Shown here in pieces: positions 1 through 7,847 of a stretch of DNA of 20,984 nt. The stretch lies in IMG/VR virus record IMGVR_UViG_3300048838_000563, positions 1 to 20,984 of that record; one strand, 5' to 3'. Positions within the stretch are counted from its first letter, which is position 1. The number at the start of each line of letters is the position of its first letter. The notes under the pieces were generated by a model, which was given only the letters and a program-made list of their open reading frames with translations, made no database searches and had not been told where the DNA came from. Position numbers and translations under genes: made by a program. Source of the stretch: a virus.

Positions 1-505
1 TGCCTTTGGCGACAGCCCACCTACCGAGTTGCTTTTTCTTCATCAGTTGAGCAGCTAAATCAGCCGAAGCTGTGGCACTCATGGGGTCGAAGTCACTGGG
101 AACGTCCGCAGGTAAATACGGGTCATTAAGTGTTGGCTCATTAAACATGAAATACCCCCTAGCAGTATGTCCCGCTGGCGGGTTCATTTGCAAACCGCCC
201 GAAGTTTCCAAGCCACTTACGTCCATCAACATGTCCGCAGGGACACCATGCTTCTCAGACGCTAACTGAGCCCCACTGAGAAGCTCCTGAAAGCCTTTTG
301 GATTGCTTCGCTGCCAACTCTCCCAATTTGGATTTCGGGGCTGGATTTGGGGCTGTGGAGTGGGTGAGGGGCTAGGAACTGGAGCTGACTCTGTGGTCTG
401 AGCACCAAACTGATAGCCTTCGGGGATAGGCGACAACAACTCAGGCGTTTCAAACATGCCTTTGACGGCGTTTAATGCGTTTTGGAAAATCTGTTGCAAG
501 TTCAT
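1..505 (-). CDS. Peptidoglycan hydrolase / lytic-transglycosylase-like protein (partial, 3' end outside window)
   Basis: The reading frame opens at the ATG ending at 505 and stays open to the window edge (168 codons), so the C-terminus is missing. Residues about 40-60 are a Pro/Ser/Gln-rich linker. Residues about 80-125 resemble the SLT/transglycosylase fold: a helix (LASEKHGVPADML), then GLETSGG with E100 as candidate catalytic glutamate, then a Gly-Tyr-Phe-Met-Phe-Asn stretch where SLT enzymes have GLMQ. The likely role is muralytic activity, either free or as part of a virion-associated protein; this is inferred from motif order only. The start lies 16 bases after the recA stop with no clear Shine-Dalgarno; a GTG two codons upstream is an alternative. 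A short inverted repeat (AGCCA/TGGCT, 506-520) sits just before the ATG. Confidence 0.6.
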   Translation of the reverse strand, partial: MNLQQIFQNALNAVKGMFETPELLSPIPEGYQFGAQTTESAPVPSPSPTPQPQIQPRNPNWESWQRSNPKGFQELLSGAQLASEKHGVPADMLMDVSGLETSGGLQMNPPAGHTARGYFMFNEPTLNDPYLPADVPSDFDPMSATASADLAAQLMKKKQLGRWAVAKG

Positions 506-521
506 AGCCACAGTATGGCTG

Positions 522-1490
522 TCACTTGGTCTGTTTGTGTAATGCTTCCACAAGAGTTGCCTTCAAATCCTCATCTTCATGGAGTTTGGCGACCAACGCT
601 TGCTTACCTTGTGCTATCACGTTTCCATCAAACTTGTAGAACGCACCAGCCTTTTCCAGCACTCCTTTTTCAGCAAGAGTGTCGATGAGGGCTGTGGTGT
701 CATCCAAGCCGTAGGAGTTGATTTCAAACTCAGCCACCTTGAACGGGACAGCCATCTTGTTTTTGACCACGGTGCATTTGTACTTACCAGAGATGCGTTC
801 ACCCTTGGTGTTTTCAATCTTACCTGTGTACTTCATCTCTAGTCGCAGTGATGCGTAGAACTTCAACGCATTACCACCAGTTGTGGTTGTGGTCGCACCA
901 TACCCGCCAATTTTGGCTCTAGTTTGGTTGGTGAACATCAGAGCCACCTTATGCGTACTTGTAGGGGCGGTGAGCTTCCGCATAGCCTGGGACATCAATC
1001 GAGCATGTACGCCCATCACTGAGTCGCCCATGTCTTTTTCAACTTCTACCATTGGAACTAACGCTGCTACTGAGTCGATGACCACAATACCAAACTTACC
1101 ACTACGGATAGCCATTTCAGCGATATTGAGAGCTTCTTCACCACTGTCAGGTTGTGAAATGACCAGTTTGGAGGTATCAACACCCAGTGCTTGCAGTCTT
1201 TCAGGGCTCAAAGCGTGCTCGGCATCAATAAACATGGCATTGAGCCCCATCTTTTGAGCTTGAGCGATGGTGTGCAGACACATACTGGTTTTTCCACACC
1301 CTTCGTTGCCAAACACTTCTGTGATTTTTCCTCTGGGGATACCACCCACTCCAATCGCATTGTCCACAACAGAAACACCAGTGGGGATAACTTCAACGTC
1401 CAGCGTGACGTTCTCATCAAGGATGATGGCGGTGTTGTCGCCGAACTCTTTATTTGCTTCTGCAAGGAACTCGTGGAGTGGGTCAGTCAT
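522..1490 (-). CDS. recA: RecA-family recombinase
   Basis: A 322-residue RecA, somewhat shorter than the E. coli protein (353 aa). It forms ATP-dependent filaments on single-stranded DNA and catalyses strand exchange in phage recombination and replication repair. Visible motifs: Walker A GNEGCGKTS at about 61-69, the catalytic-glutamate segment FIDAEHALSPE (E91), Walker B VVIDSVAAL at about 136-144, and the DNA-binding loop L2 with TNQTRAKIGGYG followed by TTTTTGGNALKFYASLRLE (about 188-218). A KYTGKIENTKGERISGKYK segment follows the core and the C-terminal domain is short. It is the last replication gene before the hydrolase-like gene and starts 1 base after the helicase stop, so it is probably translationally coupled. 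No residue needed for ATPase activity appears lost. Confidence 0.96.
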   Translation of the reverse strand: MTDPLHEFLAEANKEFGDNTAIILDENVTLDVEVIPTGVSVVDNAIGVGGIPRGKITEVFGNEGCGKTSMCLHTIAQAQKMGLNAMFIDAEHALSPERLQALGVDTSKLVISQPDSGEEALNIAEMAIRSGKFGIVVIDSVAALVPMVEVEKDMGDSVMGVHARLMSQAMRKLTAPTSTHKVALMFTNQTRAKIGGYGATTTTTGGNALKFYASLRLEMKYTGKIENTKGERISGKYKCTVVKNKMAVPFKVAEFEINSYGLDDTTALIDTLAEKGVLEKAGAFYKFDGNVIAQGKQALVAKLHEDEDLKATLVEALHKQTK

Positions 1491-1491
1491 A

Positions 1492-2733
1492 TTAGTAAGT
1501 TACTTTCTTTTGAGGTAATTTGTATGTGTACAAAGGAGCCATGTGAAAGCCTTTTTTATACATGCCACCAGTCACGTTCCAAGCCTCTTTCTTGATAGTT
1601 TCATCATACACTTTTTCAATCCGTATGTCAGCCAGTTGACCCATGTTTTTGACGTTTGAAACGAAGTCGTAGACGTGTCCAAACTCCTTACCTTCGGCAA
1701 TCCTACTTACCCGACCAAGTATCTGACAGTGCAGTCTCAATGACCTCGTTGGTCGCAGCAGCACGATACACTCAAGTTCTGGGTAGTCGAAGCCAACAGT
1801 GAAAATACCTACGTTGAGCACAATATCAATCACCCCAGCCTTCAAATCAGCTACCGCTTTTGAGCGGACTTTTTTGCTGGTTTCACTTGTCACCACTACT
1901 GAGTTAGGTAGCAGTTCTTGGAGTTGGTTGGCTTGTGTAATCGTTGCACAAAATACCAACTTACCTTTGTGCGGTAGAGAGATAATTTTGTTAGCAATTT
2001 GGGCGTAGCGGTCTTCCATCATTTCATCCAAGGCATCCATGTCGAAGTCAGACTTACTTTTGTTTTGTTTCAGGTCGCCGTGGTCAAACATGCTTACGTC
2101 GTGGTACTCAATCGGGGTCAAAAATCCCTGTTCGAGTAGCTCGTCGGTGTTTACTACGGTGAGCATCCTGTTCCAGAAAAATGGCTTCATGCGGACAATC
2201 ATCTTGGTTGTGGTCACAGAGATAATCTGTGGCTTTTGCCAAGACAAACCCTTGTAGCCTGGTGGGTATTGGTAGTACACCTCTTGGCGGAACGGCGTAC
2301 CAGTAAAGCCAAACACCTTTTTGATGCCAGCTTCTTTGAACAGTTTGGTACTCATACCACTCAAGTTCTTTGGGTTATGCAAATCGCACTCGTCGTAGAT
2401 GACAATATCGAAGCCTTTGAACTTCTCAGGAGTCTTGTACATACTCTGGATAGTACCGAAGGTGATATTTTTGATGGTCTTCTCGTTCATTGAGGCGGAG
2501 TACACACCAATTTCGCTTCTGTCCATGTGGTGGGTCATCTTGTCGATGTTCTGCTCCAAAATCTCTTTGTTCGGGCAGATGACAAGTACTGGCTTACCAA
2601 GGCGGTGGGCTACCTCGGCTATGATGACCGACTTCCCACCGCCCTGAGCCACACAGACCACATCATTACCTGGCAGGTCTTTCGCCCACATAATCTTGGA
2701 CACTACTTTTTCTTGATATGGTCTGAGTTTCAT
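1492..2733 (-). CDS. SF2 DNA/RNA helicase (UvsW/RadD/Ssl2-like)
   Basis: A 413-residue superfamily 2 helicase. Motifs in order: an RPYQ Q-motif-like start (4-7), Walker A AQGGGKS (29-35), Ia VICPNKEIL, motif II DECD (114-117), motif III FTGTP (143-147), then the second RecA fold with KLVFCATITQANQL, the motif V region NVGIFTVGFDYPELE, and motif VI QILGRVSR (337-344). The overall plan matches phage UvsW/RadD-type branch-migration or replication-restart helicases. It sits directly upstream of recA, consistent with a joint recombination-dependent replication function. The start follows an AAGAAAG Shine-Dalgarno and lies 11 bases after the upstream stop. Which substrate it unwinds cannot be told from the sequence. 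Confidence 0.9.
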   Translation of the reverse strand: MKLRPYQEKVVSKIMWAKDLPGNDVVCVAQGGGKSVIIAEVAHRLGKPVLVICPNKEILEQNIDKMTHHMDRSEIGVYSASMNEKTIKNITFGTIQSMYKTPEKFKGFDIVIYDECDLHNPKNLSGMSTKLFKEAGIKKVFGFTGTPFRQEVYYQYPPGYKGLSWQKPQIISVTTTKMIVRMKPFFWNRMLTVVNTDELLEQGFLTPIEYHDVSMFDHGDLKQNKSKSDFDMDALDEMMEDRYAQIANKIISLPHKGKLVFCATITQANQLQELLPNSVVVTSETSKKVRSKAVADLKAGVIDIVLNVGIFTVGFDYPELECIVLLRPTRSLRLHCQILGRVSRIAEGKEFGHVYDFVSNVKNMGQLADIRIEKVYDETIKKEAWNVTGGMYKKGFHMAPLYTYKLPQKKVTY

Positions 2734-2744
2734 AATTGTCTTTC

Positions 2745-3479
2745 TTAAACTAATCTGATTAAATTACCTTTTCTGCCGTAATTAAGCATTTCTTCTAACT
2801 CTTTCAGGTAGTCTCGAACACGAACTGAGTAAGTTAGTAACACCTGAGATTTTCCAGCTTGTTCAAGCAAGTTGTCGAAGCTCAGGTTGTTTTTTTCTAG
2901 TATCTTTCCAGTCTTCACGATTGCTGCTGCAAAAGCGGTTGAGCGGTAAGCTACCGATGTTCTCATGTGAGGCATCAAAGCACGCATGACTTCCATGTAC
3001 TCAGTGGCTTCATCCATGTGTTGGATTGACCAGCGACCCTCACGGAACTCATTAACCTTGTTCCCAGTCTGGTTGTAAGACGAGTTTGAGAGCAACATGA
3101 TTGCAATACTTGGAGTGGTCTTCCACTCGTTGATGAACTCTTGTAGGTCAATGTAGTCCTGATTACCAAGGTCAATGTGTAAGCGGATATAGTCTTTCAT
3201 CATCCACTTCTTTTGACTGGTGTTCATACGAACCACATGTTCAATGCCGAGTCCAGGTACTACAACGTAAGGGACTGCAACGCCAAGGGCTTTGGCTGCT
3301 TCCAAACGGTGCTGACCATCAATGACTTGCATTTTCTCGTTGCAGATAATTGGACACACTTCCAAGAGGTTGTTGCGTTCAATCTCGACTCTGGGCTCAT
3401 TGATGTGCTCTCTTGATAATTGTCGATTTCCCAGTATATTTTTGAACTGAGAGTACTTTTTAGTAGACGTTATGGTCAT
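2745..3479 (-). CDS. DGQHR / ParB-like N-terminal domain protein
   Basis: 244 residues. The frame extends further upstream, but the start at 3479 is chosen because GAAAGGA lies six or seven bases before this ATG and the start overlaps the previous stop as ATGA. The N-terminal third looks like a ParB/sulfiredoxin-type fold: a short strand segment followed by VIDGQHRLEAAKALG (about 52-66), with DGQHR at 54-58, as in ParB-like nucleases and DndB/DGQHR proteins. The C-terminal two thirds are helical with no motif I recognise. Its place between small replication genes and the helicase suggests a DNA-processing or DNA-binding role. Whether it has nuclease or NTPase activity is unknown. Confidence 0.75.
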   Translation of the reverse strand: MTITSTKKYSQFKNILGNRQLSREHINEPRVEIERNNLLEVCPIICNEKMQVIDGQHRLEAAKALGVAVPYVVVPGLGIEHVVRMNTSQKKWMMKDYIRLHIDLGNQDYIDLQEFINEWKTTPSIAIMLLSNSSYNQTGNKVNEFREGRWSIQHMDEATEYMEVMRALMPHMRTSVAYRSTAFAAAIVKTGKILEKNNLSFDNLLEQAGKSQVLLTYSVRVRDYLKELEEMLNYGRKGNLIRLV

Positions 3480-3718
3480 ACTTTTCCTTTCATGGTTTTT
3501 ATAATTTGTGACTTGTTTCCAAGCTCTCTCATGCACCACTCTTTCTGAGCCCACTCAATGGTGGCGTAGTGACTGGCTGGTGCTGTTTTTTTGTTTTTGC
3601 CAGTCACTTCGTACATAATGCCCCGCCACTCATAGACAGTTGTTGAGTGCTTGGTGAGTTCATCTGGTTCGCATCCTAAGACGCTACACAGAACCCCCAC
3701 TTGGGCGATTTTTTTCAT
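3476..3718 (-). CDS. Hypothetical protein, 80 aa
   Basis: A small basic protein with no motif I recognise. The start has a very strong Shine-Dalgarno (GGAAGGAGG, about eight bases upstream) and overlaps the preceding stop as ATGA; its own stop overlaps the next start in the same way. The protein has a central YEWRGIMYEVTGK segment that may form a beta hairpin, then a helical C-terminal half. The coupling places it in the replication operon, but no function can be assigned. Confidence 0.8.
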   Translation of the reverse strand: MKKIAQVGVLCSVLGCEPDELTKHSTTVYEWRGIMYEVTGKNKKTAPASHYATIEWAQKEWCMRELGNKSQIIKTMKGKV

Positions 3719-3927
3719 GCTTCAACCTCCTTCCAAGGCTCTGCATGGGTTACTCGCCCATCCTCGCCTCTTTTGAGCGTGTCGTCGTCTTTGCACAAAA
3801 TAGCGTGCATTGAGCAGGACACGTCCCAACCGTGCATTACGTTTTTACCTTCACCAAACTTATCGTCCGATGTCTTACCGCAAGCTGGACACACCCAGAC
3901 TGCTCCTTGGGGGGCTTTAGTTTCCAT
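3715..3927 (-). CDS. Small zinc-finger-like protein, 70 aa
   Basis: A start at 3927 is preferred over the in-frame ATG at 3963, because GGAGG sits six bases upstream of 3927. This gives an 11-base overlap with the preceding gene. The protein has VWVCPACGK (a CxxC knuckle) followed by a second set of possible ligands in HGWDVSCSMHAILC, so a single structural zinc site is plausible. The C-terminus is acidic. Probably a small DNA- or protein-binding accessory factor; no specific role is visible. Confidence 0.75.
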   Translation of the reverse strand: METKAPQGAVWVCPACGKTSDDKFGEGKNVMHGWDVSCSMHAILCKDDDTLKRGEDGRVTHAEPWKEVEA

Positions 3928-4162
3928 GTGAGTCCTCCATTTGGTAGATACTGGCTTTGACACTTCTCACGGCTGCGAAGTACTTTTGAGCATCAACATC
4001 CATGCGGTTGTTGAAGTAGTCCTCACACAAGCCTTCGAGAGTGTCGTCATTTTCAAATACGAAAATGACTCGTCGCCCTTCTTTTCTGCGTTCCCGTGGT
4101 GAGTAGCCAAGACATACCAGCCCAGCTACTAACCCCAAGTCGCTAATTTCTTTCATGTTCAT
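3917..4162 (-). CDS. DUF5659-like small protein, 81 aa
   Basis: The pattern is an N-terminal helix with LGLVAGLVCLGY, a basic turn, a strand RRVIFVFEND, then a helical tail with VDAQKYFAAVRSVKASIY. It resembles the DUF5659 family found in many phages, from memory and without a search. A GGAG Shine-Dalgarno precedes the start and is formed by the end of the upstream gene. The function of that family is unknown. It is embedded in the tightly packed replication operon. Confidence 0.72.
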   Translation of the reverse strand: MNMKEISDLGLVAGLVCLGYSPRERRKEGRRVIFVFENDDTLEGLCEDYFNNRMDVDAQKYFAAVRSVKASIYQMEDSHGN

Positions 4163-4164
4163 AG

Positions 4165-4500
4165 TTACTCCATTTCCTCTGGTTTGATTGCAGTGAACCG
4201 CAACCCAGTTGATACTTGTGGAGTCTGGCTACCTTCCTCAGCTTCCTTTCGCTCTTTGACCTCAGCCATGATTTCATCGGTAAAGTCTTTGATAGCCTTT
4301 TTAGCTCCAGCCTCCATCTCTTTGAGCGTGTCAGAGTAGGTGTATGTGTAACGGTTATACTTGGCGACTTTGCCCCAAGTAGTTTCAACCTCTTTACTCT
4401 CACCCAGTTCTTCGAGCACTAATGGCTCAAGAGTTCTGATTTCAGATTGAAGTTGCTCGGCTTTGACTCTCAACTCTGCATACTGTTGGGCTTTGGTCAT
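4165..4500 (-). CDS. Coiled-coil hypothetical protein, 111 aa
   Basis: Residues 1-35 and 55-90 are charged, heptad-like helices (Glu/Lys/Ala/Leu rich) separated by a TTWGKVAKYNRYTYTYS beta-like segment. This resembles Gp157-type or nuclease-accessory phage proteins that have an N-terminal coiled coil, but I cannot assign a family. The start overlaps the stop of the PD-(D/E)XK nuclease gene as ATGA, so the two are probably co-translated. It may be an accessory partner of that nuclease; this is inference from position only. Confidence 0.78.
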   Translation of the reverse strand: MTKAQQYAELRVKAEQLQSEIRTLEPLVLEELGESKEVETTWGKVAKYNRYTYTYSDTLKEMEAGAKKAIKDFTDEIMAEVKERKEAEEGSQTPQVSTGLRFTAIKPEEME

Positions 4501-5234
4501 ATAATCTCCAGTTCTTCAAGTTTTTTAATAACTTCGCTGTCTGGTGCGGTCATCCAGAACTCATCGAACATGGCGTACTTGACGTTGCCAGTCCAAGCGA
4601 CTTTGGGATTTGCTTCAAACCGTGGCAGGGTTCTATCCTTCGCCCAGTTTTCCATCGCAATTTGGTAGGCACTAATAGCCTTGTCCACATCAGCTCTCAT
4701 TTCCTGAGTTTTGAAGATGTAGATGTTTGGGCGTAAGTCCTCAGCCGAGACAATATCCACAGCAAAGTGCTCAACCCCCATACCCATCGCATAGAAACAG
4801 GCTTGCATCTTGTAGTGATAATCAACCTCAGTCACATTGACTCGCTTTAATTTGGCGTTGGTGACTGACTTCACCTCATGTGGCATGATGCCCTGTTTGA
4901 AGTACATCTTGTCTGAGTCCACGATTGCATCGGCAAACCCGATAGCACCTCGGTACTCAATCATTTTTTGTTGTTCAACAAGCACACCCATTTCACCGAG
5001 CTTTGATACAAACCAGTCCTCAACGTGGTTGCCACGGATAAACTTGCCCAACACATACGCATCGAGTGGTTTTCGTGGTGCTCCAATGGTCTTTAAGACC
5101 TGAGTTCTGAGTGGTTGGTAGAGCATTGAAGCCGAGAGCTTACCAGAGCTTTCGTGTTCGGCTTCCCTCCTAGCATTTTCAGCTAGGAGAGAGTCGTCAA
5201 TAAACTTGTTGATTGAGTTGTCTAAGATAGGCAT
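4497..5234 (-). CDS. PD-(D/E)XK superfamily nuclease (Cas4/RecB-like)
   Basis: 245 residues with the RecB/Cas4-type nuclease signature. FIRGNHVEDW (65-74) carries the motif-I histidine. GFADAIVD follows with D102, then PHEVKSV with the E120-x-K122 pair, then the downstream YKMQACFYAMG segment with Q144 and Y148, matching the QxxxY motif. No cysteine cluster typical of Cas4 iron-sulphur proteins is seen. Such enzymes act as exonucleases, generating single strands for a RecA/SSAP pathway. The AAGGAG Shine-Dalgarno is well placed. The neighbouring recA and helicase support a recombination or DNA-degradation role. Confidence 0.86.
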   Translation of the reverse strand: MPILDNSINKFIDDSLLAENARREAEHESSGKLSASMLYQPLRTQVLKTIGAPRKPLDAYVLGKFIRGNHVEDWFVSKLGEMGVLVEQQKMIEYRGAIGFADAIVDSDKMYFKQGIMPHEVKSVTNAKLKRVNVTEVDYHYKMQACFYAMGMGVEHFAVDIVSAEDLRPNIYIFKTQEMRADVDKAISAYQIAMENWAKDRTLPRFEANPKVAWTGNVKYAMFDEFWMTAPDSEVIKKLEELEII

Positions 5235-5236
5235 AA

Positions 5237-5524
5237 TTACTCCTTATCTCCGAACAGGTCTTCAACAACTTCTTCAAGTTGGTCGGACACATCCTCATTT
5301 TTTGCTAAAAACACAGCAAGTCCAGTCAGCATGTCTTCACGCATCTCATCTTGTGAGTATGCACTTTGCAACATGGTGAAGATTGCTCTACCGATACCGT
5401 CACCGCATCCTGAAAACTCAGCTTGTGCCTCGTCCCCATTTACTATGACTTTCACCTCGGCTTGGTGGATGTGCTCGCTACTGCGAACTCCGAACTTTTT
5501 GGTTTTTTTACTGAACAGTGACAT
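5237..5524 (-). CDS. Hypothetical acidic protein, 95 aa
   Basis: The N-terminus is basic (SKKTKKFG) and the C-terminal half is strongly acidic and helical, ending in EEVVEDLFGDKE. No domain is recognised. An AAAGGAG Shine-Dalgarno lies six bases before the start, and the stop is 2 bases before the nuclease start. Acidic tails of this kind occur in phage ssDNA-binding and DNA-mimic proteins, but there is no OB-fold pattern I can point to. Confidence 0.78.
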   Translation of the reverse strand: MSLFSKKTKKFGVRSSEHIHQAEVKVIVNGDEAQAEFSGCGDGIGRAIFTMLQSAYSQDEMREDMLTGLAVFLAKNEDVSDQLEEVVEDLFGDKE

Positions 5525-5553
5525 AGGTCACTCCTTTCTTGCCTTTCGGCTGT

Positions 5554-5904
5554 TTATACAAACTCTAATGGTTTGTTATTTTTAATAGCTGCCTTGCAGA
5601 ACCTAATCAAAATTGGCATTGAGTATTGAGACTGTTCGTCGGTGAGTAGTGGTAGGTCTTTTTCAGCCTGTGCCAATATCTTTTTACAATCCTCTGGTGA
5701 TATTTCGCCATCACAGTCTGAGTGATTGAAGAACGATTGAAGTGGCTCGTTTGTCCATTTTTTACTGCCACCCAGTCCTTCCATTTCACTGAGGTTGAAG
5801 CCTAGATGCTCCGCCCATGCTCTGCGAAAATCGTTGAAGCCAATATAGCTCCCAATTTTAGTGTGGTCTGTTCGATAGTTTTTAACTCGTAGGTCTAATC
5901 CCAT
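5554..5904 (-). CDS. Hypothetical protein with EF-hand-like DCDGEIS motif, 116 aa
   Basis: The protein begins MGLDLRVKNYRTD and contains HSDCDGEISPEDC at about 73-85, which reads like a calcium-binding DxDGxI loop, though only one such loop is present. The rest is mixed, with Trp/Phe-rich N-terminal helices. It resembles a conserved phage or bacterial hypothetical family I remember but cannot name. AAAGGA precedes the start. Function unknown. Confidence 0.8.
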   Translation of the reverse strand: MGLDLRVKNYRTDHTKIGSYIGFNDFRRAWAEHLGFNLSEMEGLGGSKKWTNEPLQSFFNHSDCDGEISPEDCKKILAQAEKDLPLLTDEQSQYSMPILIRFCKAAIKNNKPLEFV

Positions 5905-5920
5905 ATTTTCCTTTCTTGGC

Positions 5921-6163
5921 TTACTCAGCCTTTTGTTTTTGTAATTTTTCTACTAAGTAGTCGATTGCTTCCACTCTGTTGTCCCAGTCATCGAGCGTGT
6001 CATTGATGTTGTCGTCGAGTGTGTCTGGGTTCAGCTCAAGCACAACTTTGTCAATCAGGCTTTCAAGTGCTTGGTCAATACTTCGCCACGGGTCACTTGC
6101 CATGAAGCGTGGGTTGAGTGATTGCAATACTTCCTCAGCCTTTTCTCTAAATGTTTTGCTCAT
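5921..6163 (-). CDS. Hypothetical small acidic helical protein, 80 aa
   Basis: Almost entirely helical and acidic, with repeated DN/DD pairs (DTLDDNINDTLDDWDNRVEA) and no cysteines or membrane segment. The start overlaps the upstream stop (ATGA), so it depends on translation of the zinc-ribbon gene before it. No family recognised. Its charge could suit a DNA-mimic inhibitor, but nothing else supports that. Confidence 0.75.
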   Translation of the reverse strand: MSKTFREKAEEVLQSLNPRFMASDPWRSIDQALESLIDKVVLELNPDTLDDNINDTLDDWDNRVEAIDYLVEKLQKQKAE

Positions 6164-6417
6164 AGTAAAATTGCCCCCCTTTCCTGTTGAAGTTCGATAA
6201 TGCCAAACTCGGTCATGGTGTCTACTTTGTTGCGTTCTGCTAACTCCTCGGCTGTCAGTTCATTGTCTGGCACTTCGGGGTAAGCACATCCGTTGAGACA
6301 CTCCCAGTAAGGTTCAAATGAGCCTTGTTCTGAGCCGTCAAACTCCCAGTGTTCAATGTAGATTAGTAGTTCACCGCAGACTTCGCAGTGGTTTTGTTGG
6401 AAAAGTTTTGCTTTCAT
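6160..6417 (-). CDS. Small zinc-ribbon-like protein, 85 aa
   Basis: CEVCGELL near the N-terminus and ECLNGCAY near residue 50 provide CxxC and CxxxC pairs typical of a zinc ribbon. The C-terminal part is helical. It is the first gene after the operator-controlled promoter at 6441-6470, with a leader of roughly 16 bases and an AAGGA Shine-Dalgarno. That makes it an immediate product of the promoter, possibly a small transcription- or DNA-associated factor. Confidence 0.78.
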   Translation of the reverse strand: MKAKLFQQNHCEVCGELLIYIEHWEFDGSEQGSFEPYWECLNGCAYPEVPDNELTAEELAERNKVDTMTEFGIIELQQERGAILL

Positions 6418-6440
6418 ATTTCATCCTTCATGTTGGCTCT

Positions 6441-6470
6441 ATTATAGACACACCGTGTGTCTATTGTCAA
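6441..6470 (-). promoter_or_regulatory. Strong sigma70-type early promoter
   Basis: On the minus strand a perfect TTGACA (6470-6465) and a perfect TATAAT (6446-6441) are separated by 18 bases. It reads leftward into the zinc-ribbon gene, whose start codon is about 23 bases beyond the -10. The spacer is almost entirely occupied by the palindromic operator. Confidence 0.85.
6444..6464. promoter_or_regulatory. Palindromic operator inside early promoter (copy 1)
   Basis: A perfect 21-base palindrome with a central C: arms ATAGACACAC and GTGTGTCTAT. It fills the space between -35 and -10, so a bound dimer would block RNA polymerase. The core GACACAC-C-GTGTGTC recurs at 7861-7873. Confidence 0.8.
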
Positions 6471-6482
6471 GCGTTTGTTATA

Positions 6483-6623
6483 TCATTGTGTAATGCTTAC
6501 ATACCACTCAGCCACATTATCAATCAAGATAAGCTCTGAGGCTTTTTGTAACTCTGGGTCGGCGTTGCGTTTGTCAGCATCGCACATGTCCGCTATGAGT
6601 CTTTCGAGTGTAGTAATTTCCAT
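6483..6623 (-). CDS. Small hypothetical protein, 46 aa
   Basis: An ATG at 6623 preceded by AGAAAGGA (six bases upstream) opens a frame of 46 codons to the TGA at 6483-6485: MEITTLERLIADMCDADKRN and onwards to WYVSITQ. It fills most of the gap between the promoter and the 125-aa gene and has the same Shine-Dalgarno style as its neighbours. The protein is a likely helical hairpin, and no family is recognised. Its last codons contain a 16-base sequence also found upstream of the small-terminase-like gene. Confidence 0.7.
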   Translation of the reverse strand: MEITTLERLIADMCDADKRNADPELQKASELILIDNVAEWYVSITQ

Positions 6624-6655
6624 GATGTCCTTTCTGGGGTCGCCCCCGATTTATG

Positions 6656-7033
6656 TTAAGCTCTGCGAGCCTTGATATTTTCTAGTATTTCACTCATGCC
6701 CTCGATTGTCTTCATGTAGTGAGCCATGAAAAACGCCGTGTCGTTGTACTTGTTGAGCTCATAATACTCAAGGCTATTTTGCATGACTTGGCGTGTAATC
6801 ATGTTTATCAGGCGGGCAATTTGTCGCTCTGTCTGCTTGATACCCATTGACTCATACATCCGCAATTTATCCTCGGTCAGCGTGTCGATAGTTTGCCATG
6901 AGTCACTATCCATGATGTCGCTATACTCTAGCCCCTTTTCTTCCATCATCTCGGCTAGTTTGCTCATTTTTACCTTGTGCTTGTCGAGCGTTTTGTTAAA
7001 GTCTCGGACTTCAAAAAGTTTGTAGTTTGTCAT
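6656..7033 (-). CDS. Hypothetical helical protein, 125 aa
   Basis: The start at 7033 (MTNYKLFEV) is chosen over a longer frame, because GAAAGG lies upstream and the preceding gene ends one base before. The protein is highly helical and rich in Met, Glu and Lys, with coiled-coil character around residues 15-60. No motif is recognised. Confidence 0.78.
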   Translation of the reverse strand: MTNYKLFEVRDFNKTLDKHKVKMSKLAEMMEEKGLEYSDIMDSDSWQTIDTLTEDKLRMYESMGIKQTERQIARLINMITRQVMQNSLEYYELNKYNDTAFFMAHYMKTIEGMSEILENIKARRA

Positions 7034-7034
7034 G

Positions 7035-7220
7035 TTATTTTGCCTTTCTAATTGTGACGATGGTTCGCCCGATTTTGTGGGGCTCTTGGATTTCATAGGT
7101 GCTATACCATCGGTTATTGATAATTACTAGCTTGATGGTTGCCCCGTTTGCCATGATTTTGTCCATTTCGGCGGGGGTCACTTCAAACTCATTTACTAGC
7201 GTTCTGCTTGGTGTATACAT
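7035..7220 (-). CDS. Hypothetical protein, 61 aa
   Basis: A small protein predicted to be a beta-rich domain: EVTPAEMDKIMANGATIKL, then strands LVIINNRWYSTYEI and GRTIVTIRK. An AAAGGA Shine-Dalgarno is present. It sits 1-2 bases from both neighbours, within the early operon. No function assignable. Confidence 0.75.
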   Translation of the reverse strand: MYTPSRTLVNEFEVTPAEMDKIMANGATIKLVIINNRWYSTYEIQEPHKIGRTIVTIRKAK

Positions 7221-7221
7221 G

Positions 7222-7386
7222 TTATTTGTCCTTTCGTAGCATGTTGGTATTGTGGATATTGTGGGCTTGCTCCATTACAAGGTGATTAAGTCTCACAAGC
7301 TCCCGCCAGTCGCTTTCGGATAAGTGCCACCCGTTCACGAACTGCTGGCGTAGCGTGTCCCATTGTTTGAGGTCTTGAGCTGTCAT
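7222..7386 (-). CDS. Hypothetical protein, 54 aa
   Basis: The start at 7386 (MTAQDLKQW) is preferred to the upstream in-frame ATG, because it overlaps the previous stop as TAATG and has a GAAGGGGG Shine-Dalgarno. The protein is helical with QWDTLRQQFVNGWHLSESDW and a histidine-rich tail. No family recognised. Confidence 0.72.
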   Translation of the reverse strand: MTAQDLKQWDTLRQQFVNGWHLSESDWRELVRLNHLVMEQAHNIHNTNMLRKDK

Positions 7387-7799
7387 TATTTGCCCCCTTC
7401 CACAATGTAGAAGTTTGACCACTTGTTACCGCCACCATAGGTGACAGAGTAGCCCAGAGCCTTCATTATTTTTGTCATACATGAGAACCCGCAAGCACCA
7501 TCAACGCTAGAGCGTGTATTTTTGCTTGACCTCTTTTGGTGTTTTCTGGTTTTGAGATTGTAGTGAGATAGTCCATAGTAGCCCGTTGGGGTGTCTAGGC
7601 TTCCACTGTTAGCGGTGAGGTGTTTTATACCTTCGGCAATTTCAGGCTGTGCCATCATCCAATTTGAGAAGGCTGCACCCTCTCTATCGTAGCCACAACC
7701 GCCCGCCGTCAAGCCTTTAAGTAAAAAGCCATCTCGGTAGACTCGGCATCCTCCGCCGTTTATGCTGTCATAGTGTCGGAACTCTAATCTTGCGTACAT
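7386..7799 (-). CDS. Conserved-looking hypothetical protein, 137 aa; first gene of the early operon
   Basis: Start at 7799 (MYARLEFRHY) with AAAGGA about seven bases upstream; the frame extends further up, but that would cross the promoter. The sequence is rich in Gly, Tyr and Cys: INGGGCRVYRDGFLLKG, then GLTAGGCGYDREGAAFSNWM, then a C-terminal ACGFSCMTKIMKALGYSV. It resembles small plasmid/phage proteins of unknown function. Being first behind the 7848-7876 promoter, it is probably among the earliest transcripts. Confidence 0.78.
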   Translation of the reverse strand: MYARLEFRHYDSINGGGCRVYRDGFLLKGLTAGGCGYDREGAAFSNWMMAQPEIAEGIKHLTANSGSLDTPTGYYGLSHYNLKTRKHQKRSSKNTRSSVDGACGFSCMTKIMKALGYSVTYGGGNKWSNFYIVEGGK

Positions 7800-7847
7800 A
7801 TTACATCCTTTCGCCCCGTTGTCGGTGGCATTGTTATTATTAACTAG

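Noticed and set aside
4497-5234. Cas4 of a CRISPR system
   Set aside because: It has the RecB-type nuclease motifs but no cysteine cluster and no CRISPR context; a phage recombination nuclease fits better.
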